Below, in pieces: positions 30,356-38,587 of a DNA stretch of 38,610 bases (its first letter is position 1; the number at the start of each line of letters is the position of its first letter). This DNA is from Clostridiales bacterium (GTDB lineage Bacteria; Bacillota; Clostridia; Christensenellales; CAG-138). The translations under genes were made by a program, and so were the position numbers. Under the pieces are notes generated by a model. The model was not told where the DNA came from, made no database searches, and saw only the letters and a program-made list of their open reading frames with translations. The stretch spans positions 1-38,610 of the forward strand of contig SVGX01000010.1 in the NCBI GenBank assembly GCA_015056105.1. Reading direction: 5' to 3'.

Positions 30356-31918
30356 TTAGATCGCCGGGTAGAAGATACTGGTGCCGATGCCGATGGGAAG
30401 GCCAACAAGCAGCCAAATGACCAGCAGCAGCGTCCAGCCGATGAGGAAGGTGACGGAATAGGGCAGCATGGTGGAAACAAGGGTGCCGATGCCGGCCTTT
30501 TTGTCATATCGCTGGGCAAACATGATGATGACGGCGTAATAGGTCATCATTGGGGTGATGATGTTGGTGCAGGAATCGCCGATGCGGTAGGCGAGCTGGC
30601 AAAGCTCCGGGCTGTAGCCGAGGATCATGAACATGGGCACGAATACCGGCGCAAGGATGCTCCACTTTGCAGAAGCGCTGCCCATGAAAAGGTTCATGAA
30701 CGCGGAGAACAGCACGAAAATGATTATCAGCGGGATGAGGCCGATGTTCATGCTCTTGAAAAGCTCCGCGCCGCCAAGGGCGATAACGGTGCCAAGCTTG
30801 GTATACTCAAAATACTTGATGAACTGGGCGGAAACGAAGGCCAGTGCCAGGAAGGATGCCATGCTGCCCATGGATTTGACCATAGCTTCAGAAACATCCT
30901 TGTTGCCGGTAAAGGTCTTCACGGTAAGACCGTAAGCGGTGCCGGGGATGAAGAACAGCAGGGCAATGAGCACGACAAGGCTGTCCACAAGGGGGGTGCT
31001 GCCAAGAAGCTGACCATCCGCATTGCGGAAGAAGGAATCCGCAGGGATGCAGCAGGTTACGATGAAGGCCACGAAAACGAACGCTGCGATGCCCGCATTG
31101 CGAAGACCTTTTTTCTGTGCGGCCGAAACGGTGGCAAGGGAAGCATCCTCGGTCACATCGGCAGAGGCGTCATATTTGCCAAGGCGGGGTTCGACCACCC
31201 TGTCGGTGATGATGGTGCCAAGGATGGTGATGAGGAAAGTGGATGCGAAAAGGAACGTGAAGTTGCCCATCACGTTGACCTCGTAAGCCGGATCGATGAT
31301 GGAAACGGCGGTCTGGGTGATGCCCGCCAGCAGCGTATCGAGAGAGCCGAGGAGCAGGTTTGCGCTGAAACCGCCGGAAACGCCGGCAAAGGCAGCCGCA
31401 AGGCCCGCAATGGGGTGGCGGCCGCAGGCACGGAACACCATGGCGCCAAGGGGGATCAGCACCACATAGCCCGCATCGGATGCGATGTTGGACATGATGC
31501 CGAGGAAGACGATCATCGGGGTGAGAAGCTTTGCGGGGGTGGCCTTTACCACGTATTTGAGCAGGGTGTCAATAAGGCCGGACTGCTCCGCCACGCCGAT
31601 GCCCAGCATCGCCACAAGCACCATGCCGAGAGGCGCATATGTGGTGAAGTTGTTCACAGCGCTGGTGAACATGTATTTGAGGCCAACCTTCGTCAGCAGG
31701 CTGACAACTTCGGTAGTGGTCTCTTTCAGTTCGCCGCCGGAAACGAGTTCACCGGTAACAGAAACGCCGAAAGCGGCACAGACGGCGGAAACGATGACGA
31801 TCAGCAGTGCCAGGATGGCAAACAGGGTGATGGGATGGGGCAGTTTGTTGCCGATGCGCTCGATGCTGCCGAGACACCGGTCATACAGATTTGCCTTGTT
31901 TGCGTTTTTCTTGAACAT
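30356..31918 (-). CDS. AbgT-family transporter
   Basis: A 520-residue protein with about eleven to thirteen membrane helices. Family blocks are IERIGNKLPHPITLFAIL at the start, GVAEQSGLIDTLLK, NIASDAGYVVLIPLGAMVF and the re-entrant-loop type sequence FAGVSGGFSANLLLGSLDTLLAGIT. AbgT proteins import p-aminobenzoyl-glutamate or export sulfonamides, and some move dipeptide-like compounds. GAAGGAG lies six bases before the ATG. It diverges from a cytoplasmic serine hydrolase gene across a 427-bp region, which hints at a linked uptake-and-cleavage role. Confidence 0.9.
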   Translation of the reverse strand: MFKKNANKANLYDRCLGSIERIGNKLPHPITLFAILALLIVIVSAVCAAFGVSVTGELVSGGELKETTTEVVSLLTKVGLKYMFTSAVNNFTTYAPLGMVLVAMLGIGVAEQSGLIDTLLKYVVKATPAKLLTPMIVFLGIMSNIASDAGYVVLIPLGAMVFRACGRHPIAGLAAAFAGVSGGFSANLLLGSLDTLLAGITQTAVSIIDPAYEVNVMGNFTFLFASTFLITILGTIITDRVVEPRLGKYDASADVTEDASLATVSAAQKKGLRNAGIAAFVFVAFIVTCCIPADSFFRNADGQLLGSTPLVDSLVVLIALLFFIPGTAYGLTVKTFTGNKDVSEAMVKSMGSMASFLALAFVSAQFIKYFEYTKLGTVIALGGAELFKSMNIGLIPLIIIFVLFSAFMNLFMGSASAKWSILAPVFVPMFMILGYSPELCQLAYRIGDSCTNIITPMMTYYAVIIMFAQRYDKKAGIGTLVSTMLPYSVTFLIGWTLLLVIWLLVGLPIGIGTSIFYPAI

Positions 31919-31938
31919 GTTTTTCTCCTTCGTGTTGC

Positions 31939-31967
31939 ATTATATGGAAAACTGTTTTTCAAAACAA
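31939..31967 (-). promoter_or_regulatory. Promoter of the AbgT-family gene
   Basis: On the minus strand TTGTTT (31967-31962) and a perfect TATAAT (31944-31939) are 17 bases apart. Confidence 0.65.
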
Positions 31968-32266
31968 ACCGCCGCACCTTTGCGGATGCCGGCTTACCGG
32001 AACGGGCCCGACAATTTTCCGTTACAGCAAAACGGAAACGGATCGGCATCCTTCGTTTGGGGAAAGCGGTGGCTGTGGAGTAGCGGACATGGCCGCAAAC
32101 AAATATTTTACGGTGAGAAAACGGAATGTTCAATACTACAAACACACTACAAAAACATGGCATCTGCCCGCTGGGAAGCGCAGGATGTCAATCTGTACAG
32201 ATATGTGCCGCCACGCTGCCTGCTTTAATACAATTCAAAGATTTGTGCAAAATGTAAAGGTTCCGC
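31968..32266. other. Intergenic region between two divergent promoters
   Basis: About 300 bases contain no gene I can support. A 63-codon ORF (32089-32280) has no Shine-Dalgarno site and no recognisable product. Confidence 0.5.
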
Positions 32267-32288
32267 TTTTTCTCCGATAGTATCTGTG

Positions 32289-32295
32289 ATATAAT
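32289..32295 (+). promoter_or_regulatory. Extended -10 promoter of the serine hydrolase gene
   Basis: TATAAT (32290-32295) is preceded by TGA, giving the extended -10 form TGnTATAAT; the -35 region (TTTTTC) is poor. It lies 50 bases before the start codon. Confidence 0.55.
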
Positions 32296-32345
32296 CAATA
32301 TTAATCAACTCTTCCACTTTTCAATTCAATAAAGGAGATCAAGCA

Positions 32346-33773
32346 ATGGATACGAAGCGGTTAACAGCAGCATTGGATAAGGCTTTACAGCGTATTACGG
32401 ATGAAACCGGCCTTGTGGGCGGCGCCATCGCGATTACCAAGGGCGAAGAAGTGGTTTATACCTATAACTACGGTTATGCGGACAGGGAAAACAAGATCCC
32501 CTCTTCTCAGGATACCCTTTACGATGTGGCCTCCACTTCCAAAGCCTGGACCGTGATGCTTGCGGCGCAGGCCATCGACGAAGGCCTTCTTGAATGGGAT
32601 GCGCCCATCAAGAACTATATCCCCTGGTTTGAAATGATGGATGAATATGCCGGCAACAACCTTTCCGTGCGTGATATGGCCAGCCACCGCAGCGGTCTTC
32701 CTTCCCACGATTTCATGCGTGAAAAGATCCTTGGCGACAGGGAAAACCTGATCCGCAAGCTCAAGTATCTTGAGCCCAACGTGGGCTTCCGCAGCAAGTA
32801 TCAGTACAACAACCATATGTTCATCCTCCTCGGCTACCTTGAAGAGGTCATCCGCGGCGGCGAGAGCTGGGAAAACCAGATCCATGAGCGCATTGCCAAG
32901 CGCCTTGGCATTTCTCCCATCTTTACCCGCGGCACCAACCCGGATCTGACCGGCGTGGAGGTTGCCACTCCCTACTGCAGCAACGGCTTTGAAGCTAAGA
33001 TCTGCGGCCATGCGGACAATCTGCACAGCTCCCCCTGCGGCGGTATCCGCATCAGCATGAAGAACATGGCTAAGTGGATCATCGCCATGAGCCGCGGCGG
33101 CAAGACTCCCGATGGAGGCAGGCTCTGCAGCGAAAAGCAGTTTCAGGAGATCATCGCTCCCGTGATCGGAACGGGACAAAATTACGGCTTCCGCAAGAGT
33201 ATTGCTTATGCGCAGGGTTGGCATACCACCGATTATTTTGGCAAGACCCTGCTGTTCCACGGCGGCGGCCATGCAGGCTTCAACACGCAGGTCGGCTTCC
33301 TGAAGGATGAAGAGATGGGCTATGTGATGTGCTTCAACACCGGCACTACGCCTGCTGCCAGCATCGCCTGTGCTATTGTGCTTGATGCCATTGTGAAGGG
33401 GGATGTGGAAGACAGCTATGATTGGATGATCGATAAGTGGCTTGAGGACCGTGATGAGATGGCCGCGCAAGTCAAAAACAATGCCGAAGGTACACCCGTT
33501 ACCAAGGAAACCGATCCTTCCATGGTGGGCGTTTATACGCATCCTGCTTATGAGGAGTTTGTGATCGATGAGGCGGACGGCCAGCTGCGCTTCACTTACG
33601 GCACCTTCACCGCGAAGGTACAGCGCGAAGCGGACGGCAGCATTTCTGCCTACAGCGGCGGCTATGACGGCCTTACTCCCGATCATGTGAAACTCAAGGT
33701 GGAAGAGAACGGCGACCTGCAGCTGTTTACCAGCGATACCAGGTTCTGGCTTACCTTCAAAAAGCAGGCATAA
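32346..33773 (+). CDS. Serine hydrolase, class C beta-lactamase fold
   Basis: A 475-residue protein with the three motifs of the beta-lactamase/DD-peptidase fold: STSK (Ser63, Lys66), YNN (Tyr154, Asn156) and HGG (305-307, in place of KTG). The last 80-90 residues look like a beta-barrel extension as in DUF3471-type hydrolases. No signal peptide is seen, so it should act in the cytosol, more likely on small esters, amides or D-amino-acid peptides than on cell wall or beta-lactams. AAAGGAG lies about eight bases before the ATG. Its divergent neighbour is an AbgT-family transporter. Confidence 0.9.
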   Translation: MDTKRLTAALDKALQRITDETGLVGGAIAITKGEEVVYTYNYGYADRENKIPSSQDTLYDVASTSKAWTVMLAAQAIDEGLLEWDAPIKNYIPWFEMMDEYAGNNLSVRDMASHRSGLPSHDFMREKILGDRENLIRKLKYLEPNVGFRSKYQYNNHMFILLGYLEEVIRGGESWENQIHERIAKRLGISPIFTRGTNPDLTGVEVATPYCSNGFEAKICGHADNLHSSPCGGIRISMKNMAKWIIAMSRGGKTPDGGRLCSEKQFQEIIAPVIGTGQNYGFRKSIAYAQGWHTTDYFGKTLLFHGGGHAGFNTQVGFLKDEEMGYVMCFNTGTTPAASIACAIVLDAIVKGDVEDSYDWMIDKWLEDRDEMAAQVKNNAEGTPVTKETDPSMVGVYTHPAYEEFVIDEADGQLRFTYGTFTAKVQREADGSISAYSGGYDGLTPDHVKLKVEENGDLQLFTSDTRFWLTFKKQA

Positions 33774-33792
33774 CGCAATTTGATGCAAACGA

Positions 33793-33821
33793 AAGGAGCA
33801 TCCCCACGGGATGCTCCTTCT
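33793..33821 (+). terminator. Terminator of the serine hydrolase gene
   Basis: AAGGAGCATCCC pairs with GGGATGCTCCTT around three to four bases, followed by a short T-rich stretch. Confidence 0.75.
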
Positions 33822-33859
33822 TATACGGCTGCAAAAGTTTAATTTCCAAAACAGCAAAC

Positions 33860-33883
33860 AGGCCAAGCTGTCACAGTTGGCCT
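33860..33883 (-). terminator. Probable rpsT terminator
   Basis: AGGCCAA and TTGGCCT form a hairpin 32 bases past the rpsT stop codon. The T-run on the minus strand is broken (GTTTGCTGTTTT). Confidence 0.55.
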
Positions 33884-33914
33884 AAAATTTGCATGCTCAC
33901 TAACGGGGGCTAGC

Positions 33915-34175
33915 TTATTTGGCAGCGAGTTTGACTGCAAGCTGAGCCTTTTTGCGGTTCGCAGCGTTTTTATGGATAACGCCCTTCGCGGCGGCCTTGT
34001 CCACAGTGCTCACGGCATTGACGTAAGCAGCGTTGATTGCGGCCTGGTCATCGGAAGCAAGAGTCTGATCGAAGCTCTTGACCGCAGTCTTGACCTGGGA
34101 CGTGATCATACGATTACGAAGGTTCTTTTTCGCGGTGACACTCACACGCTTCAAAGCGGACTTATGGTTTGCCAA
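33915..34175 (-). CDS. rpsT: 30S ribosomal protein S20
   Basis: An 86-residue basic protein starting (M)ANHKSALKRVSVTAKKNLRNR, the S20 signature, and ending in the usual Ala/Lys-rich helix. It binds 16S rRNA at the base of the body of the small subunit. The start is TTG at 34175, with GGGGGGTG just upstream. In E. coli rpsT also starts with UUG, which matters for autoregulation. Upstream in-frame codons add non-S20 sequence and would overlap the promoter. It diverges from gpr, a common arrangement in Bacillota. Confidence 0.96.
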   Translation of the reverse strand: MANHKSALKRVSVTAKKNLRNRMITSQVKTAVKSFDQTLASDDQAAINAAYVNAVSTVDKAAAKGVIHKNAANRKKAQLAVKLAAK

Positions 34176-34212
34176 AGAATTCACCCCCCTGTTTTTTACT
34201 CGAACAGTAGAG

Positions 34213-34241
34213 ATTATACCATGCAAAACTTCATATTGCAA
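34213..34241 (-). promoter_or_regulatory. Promoter of rpsT
   Basis: On the minus strand TTGCAA (34241-34236) and TATAAT (34218-34213) are 17 bases apart, with an extended TG before the -10. Confidence 0.8.
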
Positions 34242-34342
34242 GCCTATTTCATCCTGCATGAACGACTTTTTTCACAAATATTTTCTGCGGCAGCAGGGAA
34301 TACTCAAGGCAGTATTTTTCTTGTTGGCAAGGAGGTTTTTTC

Positions 34343-35266
34343 ATGGCTTTTTCTATCCGCACGGATCTTGCTTCCGAAGCCCGGGAGCTGCAGCCGGAGC
34401 TGAGCGGTGTATATGAGGAGTCGCAGCAGACGGGAGACATCACCTGCACGCGCATCCGCATCGAAACGGAGGCTGCGGCAAAAGCACTCGGCAAGGGAAA
34501 AGGGAACTACATCACCCTTGAAGCGCCACGGCTTTTGCAGCGGCAGGGGGAGGCTTTCCGGGAAGCGAGCAATGCCCTTGCAAAGGAGCTTTTGCGCCTG
34601 ATGGATGGCTGCGGACCGTGCGAAAGCGTGCTTGTGATCGGCCTTGGGAACAGGGCGGTCACACCGGATTCTCTTGGCCCCCGGGTGGCGGAGGCGGTCT
34701 GTGTAACGCGGCACATCAAACAGTATCTGCCGGATGTGCTGCCAAAACCCGTGCGTGCAGTGAGCGCCGTGGCGCCGGGCGTGCTGGGCATCACGGGGGT
34801 GGAGACCCTTGAGATCGTAAAGGGTATCGCTGCCCACTGCAAACCGGATCTGATCATCGCGGTGGATGCTCTCGCATCCCGGCGGACGGAGCGTATCAGC
34901 ACGGCGCTGCAGCTGAGCGATGCGGGCATCTGTCCCGGAGCGGGTGTCGGCAATGCGCGGCAGGGACTGACAAAAGAGACCCTTGGCGTGCCGGTGATCG
35001 CTCTCGGTGTGCCGCTTGTGGTATATGCAAGCACCATTTCCCGGGATACCATCGGCCTTATTGCCGGGGAAATGGGCCTTGAAGGGCAGGAAGAACAGCT
35101 GAAGACCCTTGCGGAAAAACTGATCGCGGAGCATACAGGAGAATTGATCGTCACACCAAAGGAGATCGACAGCATCCTTTCCGATATGACCCGCATTTTG
35201 GCGGATGGGATCAACATGGCCCTTTTCGGTGCGGATTACGAGACCGTGCGAACGCTGATCGCATAA
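34343..35266 (+). CDS. gpr: Germination protease (GPR)
   Basis: A 307-residue A25-family protease. It starts FSIRTDLASEARE and contains VLVIGLGNRAVTPDSLGPRVAEAV and the block PDLIIAVDALASRR, both conserved in GPR. The enzyme is made as a zymogen in the forespore, self-processes late in sporulation, and cleaves alpha/beta SASPs after the Glu of EVA/EIA during germination. Two such substrates are encoded at 14004-14510. It is somewhat shorter than the bacillar enzyme (about 370). AAGGAGG lies seven bases before the ATG. spoIIP follows and is likely cotranscribed. Confidence 0.95.
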   Translation: MAFSIRTDLASEARELQPELSGVYEESQQTGDITCTRIRIETEAAAKALGKGKGNYITLEAPRLLQRQGEAFREASNALAKELLRLMDGCGPCESVLVIGLGNRAVTPDSLGPRVAEAVCVTRHIKQYLPDVLPKPVRAVSAVAPGVLGITGVETLEIVKGIAAHCKPDLIIAVDALASRRTERISTALQLSDAGICPGAGVGNARQGLTKETLGVPVIALGVPLVVYASTISRDTIGLIAGEMGLEGQEEQLKTLAEKLIAEHTGELIVTPKEIDSILSDMTRILADGINMALFGADYETVRTLIA

Positions 35267-35308
35267 ACATGTCCGGCCGCTCATAGAATGGGAGCGGAGG
35301 ACAGAGCC

Positions 35309-36364
35309 ATGCGGGAAAGGAAACGGCCCATACGGGCGGAGACCCGGGAAGTGCAGATATGGAAACGAACGGCGGCAGCCATCCCCCTTGCGGGATTTCT
35401 TTTGGCGGTGGCGCTGTTCGCTGCATCTGCCGCGCGTGTGGCGGAAGGGGGCAGCGTGGAAGCAGAGCTGCTTTCATTGGGCTTTCCCCTGGCATATCCC
35501 GGAAACGCACGGAAGGATATGGAAGGCCAGGCAGAAGAATTGCAGGAATTGCCTTCTCCCATCCTTGTGCCGCAGACGGATGTGGACACGGGCGTCAGCG
35601 ACAGCGTCCGCATTGAGCTGCTGCAGGTGGAAAATACGCCCGAAAGCCTCATCGACCTTTCGGGGGAAGCGCCCCGCATTCTCATTTACCATACCCATGC
35701 CACGGAAGCGTACTTTCCCATCCCGGGAGAGGAATATGAGGAGACGAGCGCGTGGCGCACAGCCGATGCGGCCAGAAGCGTCATTGCGGTGGGGGAACGG
35801 CTTGCGTCGCTGCTTCGGGACCGCTATGGCATCAGCGTTATTCACGATACCACCAACCATGAACCGCCAAAGCTTTCCACGGCCTATTCCCGCAGCGTGA
35901 AAACCATGGAACAATATAAGGAAGAATATCCCTCCATCACCATGTTCATCGATGTGCACCGGGATGCATACGGAAGCGATCCGCAGGAAAAAAAGGATTT
36001 TCTTACCGTTGACGGCAAGGAAGTGGCGCGGATGATGTTCGTTGTGGGAACGGGCGAAGGCGCCACCGGAACAGGCTTTGGCGAAAAACCGGACTTTACC
36101 GCCAACTATGCCCTTGCGAAGCGGCTGACGGAATACCTTCTTAATATCGATGGCGAGCTGATGCGCAATATCCGTGTAAAAACGGGTCGCTATAACCAGC
36201 ATGTTTCCAACCAATGCCTGCTTGTGGAGGTGGGGCACAACGCAAACACGCTCACGCAGGCCCTTAATGCCGTGGACTACCTTGCGGAAGCCATCGCAAC
36301 GGCGGCGGGGGCAGAGACCTCTCTTCCCGCCCCGGAAAAAACGCCGCTGCTGCTGATCCCATAA
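35309..36364 (+). CDS. spoIIP: Stage II sporulation protein P
   Basis: A 351-residue protein with one N-terminal membrane helix (about 20-42) and an amidase/endopeptidase domain. That domain contains IYHTHATEAY (His128, His130 and Glu133), FIDVHRDA (His217) and a C-terminal VEVGHNANT block, matching SpoIIP. With SpoIID it cuts septal peptidoglycan so the mother cell can engulf the forespore. ATG 35309 is chosen because GGAGG lies eight bases upstream; ATG 35288 would add seven residues. It follows gpr by 42 bases, a common pairing. Confidence 0.95.
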   Translation: MRERKRPIRAETREVQIWKRTAAAIPLAGFLLAVALFAASAARVAEGGSVEAELLSLGFPLAYPGNARKDMEGQAEELQELPSPILVPQTDVDTGVSDSVRIELLQVENTPESLIDLSGEAPRILIYHTHATEAYFPIPGEEYEETSAWRTADAARSVIAVGERLASLLRDRYGISVIHDTTNHEPPKLSTAYSRSVKTMEQYKEEYPSITMFIDVHRDAYGSDPQEKKDFLTVDGKEVARMMFVVGTGEGATGTGFGEKPDFTANYALAKRLTEYLLNIDGELMRNIRVKTGRYNQHVSNQCLLVEVGHNANTLTQALNAVDYLAEAIATAAGAETSLPAPEKTPLLLIP

Positions 36365-36379
36365 AACAAAAAAGCCGTG

Positions 36380-36413
36380 AAGGGAGGCACTTCGTAAAGA
36401 AGTTGCCTCCCTT
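36380..36413 (+). terminator. Hairpin after spoIIP, without a T-run
   Basis: AAGGGAGGCA-CTTC pairs with GAAG-TTGCCTCCCTT around five bases, 15 bases past the spoIIP stop. The following bases are GAGTATTTG, so termination may be weak. Confidence 0.55.
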
Positions 36414-36574
36414 GAGTATTTGTAATCAGCCAGAGTGATTGGATTGACAGGGGAATTCCATTCATCACGTAGGATTGTACGATGGCAGACTTTGTTGAAA
36501 AGGTGCCTAAGGGAACGCCGATCCGCAAGCAAACAGTTTGGCGGAACATATGTCGGGGTATCCGGTTGCTATCG
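36414..36574. other. Short region with possible gene remnants, not identified
   Basis: A reading frame at about 36482-36570 (MADFVEKVPKGTPIRKQ) has no Shine-Dalgarno site and runs into the converging sdpI-like gene. The composition changes here from the GC-rich backbone to AT-rich sequence, suggesting the edge of acquired DNA. Confidence 0.35.
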
Positions 36575-37660
36575 TTACTTATCTGCTTTTTCTATCATTG
36601 TATCATATATTGCCTGTGTTTCTTTTGTATCACTCATTCCGATGACAAGGGTTTTCTCGCCGGAAGTCAAGACAATATGCTCTTTAGCACCTGTATAGGA
36701 ATATAAGGTGTATGAGCCGAATTCATCATTCTGGAAAATACCCATTGATAGTTTTGCTGAACCGAAACCATTTGTTCGTATTCCCACATCTAAATCCTTT
36801 CGATACTCAATGGTATCAATTTCGGAATAATCGACTGTTAAATCAGTCCAATAAGTTGCATTGATCTTTAAGGCTTCATCTTCACAATGCACCGTAATGT
36901 TGCCCGTAAACATCAGAATGGCAACACCGATGAAAATAATGGGTATGACAACGGCAGTTATTCTAACAGCAATTTTTTCTGCGCTGCTTTTCTTCGGCGT
37001 ACCATATACAATGCCTTCCTTTTGATGCTGTTTGTAAATAGAATAAGAGTAAACCATAGGAATAATCACCATAGCGGCGATCACACATGCCGTAAACCAT
37101 ACCATCGCTGTAAGCGGGAGGAAAACGGAGGGTAACAAAATAAGTCCTCCAACTACCCAAACCTTACCGCTAAATCTGTGCGTTTTATTCCAATTCTCTT
37201 CATTATTCAGTGTCCAAGAGATTTTGATGCCCAGCGTTCTGTTTTGTTTTACTTTTGGTAAATAGTTGCCTATAAATATGAACATTGCTCCAAGCAGTGC
37301 CGGCATAAACAAGCCTAAGTTAAATTCTTTACCAAAAGCTGCACGATACATTATTCCGCTTGTGAAAAGGGATATAACAGGAATGATCCAGAAAATCATC
37401 CCCAATGCTTTTTGATTCTGTTCCTTTTGCTTTTTATCCAATGAAGTAACCAGTAGACCAACAAAATGTAAAATCAGGAGAATGAAAGGTACGCCAAAGA
37501 CAACAAAGGCCTTTCCTCCGAATCCATCTGCATTGCCATCAGCACCCCAATGAGTCGTCATAATGTCGGGCAAATCATTCCACATAATGATTCCGAATAA
37601 AATCGGAAGTAAAATAACAATAGACGATATTATAACCTTAAATTTGTGCTCTTTAAGCAT
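36575..37660 (-). CDS. SdpI-family membrane protein (DUF1648 plus SdpI domain)
   Basis: About 361 residues. The start LKEHKFKVIISSIVILLPILFGIIMWNDLP with MTTHWGADGNADGFGGK is the DUF1648 signature. The central part with IGNYLPKVKQNRTLGIKISWTLNNEENWNKTHRFSGK is the SdpI/YhfL signature. Six or more membrane helices are predicted, with a further soluble C-terminal domain of about 100 residues. In B. subtilis SdpI gives immunity to the SdpC toxin and sequesters the repressor SdpR. No sdpC is visible. The start overlaps the end of the ArsR-family gene. AT-rich. Confidence 0.88.
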   Translation of the reverse strand: MLKEHKFKVIISSIVILLPILFGIIMWNDLPDIMTTHWGADGNADGFGGKAFVVFGVPFILLILHFVGLLVTSLDKKQKEQNQKALGMIFWIIPVISLFTSGIMYRAAFGKEFNLGLFMPALLGAMFIFIGNYLPKVKQNRTLGIKISWTLNNEENWNKTHRFSGKVWVVGGLILLPSVFLPLTAMVWFTACVIAAMVIIPMVYSYSIYKQHQKEGIVYGTPKKSSAEKIAVRITAVVIPIIFIGVAILMFTGNITVHCEDEALKINATYWTDLTVDYSEIDTIEYRKDLDVGIRTNGFGSAKLSMGIFQNDEFGSYTLYSYTGAKEHIVLTSGEKTLVIGMSDTKETQAIYDTMIEKADK

Positions 37661-37928
37661 TGTCATTATCTCCTTTCAAATCTGCAATCCAAAGCATAGT
37701 TTCCTCCAAAACAGAGGTGTTGATCTCATAGAAAATGAATTTACCTTCTCTTGTATCTCTGATTAAGTCCGCGTTCTTCAATACCGATAGGTGTCTTGAA
37801 ATTGATGGTGCTGTTACAGCGAAATGTTCGGTGATCTCTCCTGCCGACATCCGCCCCTTTTTCAGCATATTGAGTATTTCACGGCGAATTGGGTCGGCAA
37901 GAGCTTTTAATATCTGGTGCAGCCCCAT
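37653..37928 (-). CDS. ArsR-family repressor (SdpR-like)
   Basis: A 91-residue winged-helix protein: LKALADPIRREILNMLKKGRMSAGEITEHFAVTAPSISRHLSVLKNADLI, then the wing REGKFIFYEIN. No metal-binding CVC or similar Cys pair is present, so it is not a metal sensor. Position and sequence fit SdpR, the autorepressor of sdpRI. AAAGGAGG lies seven bases before the ATG. Its stop overlaps the sdpI-like start. Confidence 0.92.
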   Translation of the reverse strand: MGLHQILKALADPIRREILNMLKKGRMSAGEITEHFAVTAPSISRHLSVLKNADLIRDTREGKFIFYEINTSVLEETMLWIADLKGDNDNA

Positions 37929-37948
37929 ATTACAACCTCCTTTAACAT

Positions 37949-37997
37949 TTAACCTAACTGTTAATTATATTATGCACATATGTGTTTCGATAGTCAA
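37949..37997 (-). promoter_or_regulatory. Promoter and candidate operators of the sdpR-sdpI pair
   Basis: On the minus strand TTGACT (37997-37992) and CATAAT (37974-37969) are 17 bases apart. Between them lies the perfect palindrome CACATATGTG (37975-37984). Downstream of the -10 is TTAAC-N6-GTTAA (37949-37964). Either could be the repressor site. Confidence 0.6.
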
Positions 37998-38533
37998 TAG
38001 GTTTGTAAATTATCGTCGGCGCATCAGTATTGTAGAGGAATGGGCATCCATGTGGACGCTTTTCTTGCTATGCTCAATGAGAAGGATTGGAGAGGCGTAT
38101 AAGAATTTCACGGATGAACAGGAAAAGGCACGAAATAACACCTTGGAAAAGCCGAGCGTTATTTTTATGCCGGAAAGCGATGCTATGTCACGATTTTCAG
38201 AGCGTCAAAGGCTCATAACCAAGGGGCTTTTTGATTAGAAGAAAAGGACGCATGGGGTTTCGATCCCCTGCGTCTCCGTTTGGGCTGCTTTGCGTGACGG
38301 GAAGGAGAGTAACATAGCAACCAGAATCATGGCCCCACGATCCCGGCAGGTGAATGCCTCTCACCCTCCTGTCCACAGTAGTAGCGAGCATCGGATTTGG
38401 ATAACCAAAATCCCCGATCCACACCCTGGAGGGATGCGGACCTAAGATACGCTTTCAGAGAAAGCGAAAACCCGCCGGAACGCAAACGGAAAAATACAGC
38501 GATACACAAGCATGGTTCAGATGCAAAGGCTCA

Positions 38534-38565
38534 TTGGGGCACCTTCCTTACGGAGGGTGCCCCAA
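38534..38565 (+). terminator. Hairpin near the right edge
   Basis: TTGGGGCACC pairs with GGTGCCCCAA around 12 bases; AGAGGGGCCTTTTTC follows. The transcript it belongs to is unknown. Confidence 0.5.
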
Positions 38566-38587
38566 GAGGGGCCTTTTTCATATCTCG

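Noticed and set aside
30338-32083. Plus-strand open frame of 581 codons
   Set aside because: It mirrors the AbgT-family gene and its translation is Gly/His/Asp-rich noise, typical of the antisense frame of a GC-rich membrane protein gene.
32089-32280. 63-codon ORF in the AbgT/hydrolase intergenic region
   Set aside because: It has no ribosome binding site, ends inside the hydrolase promoter region and shows no recognisable product.
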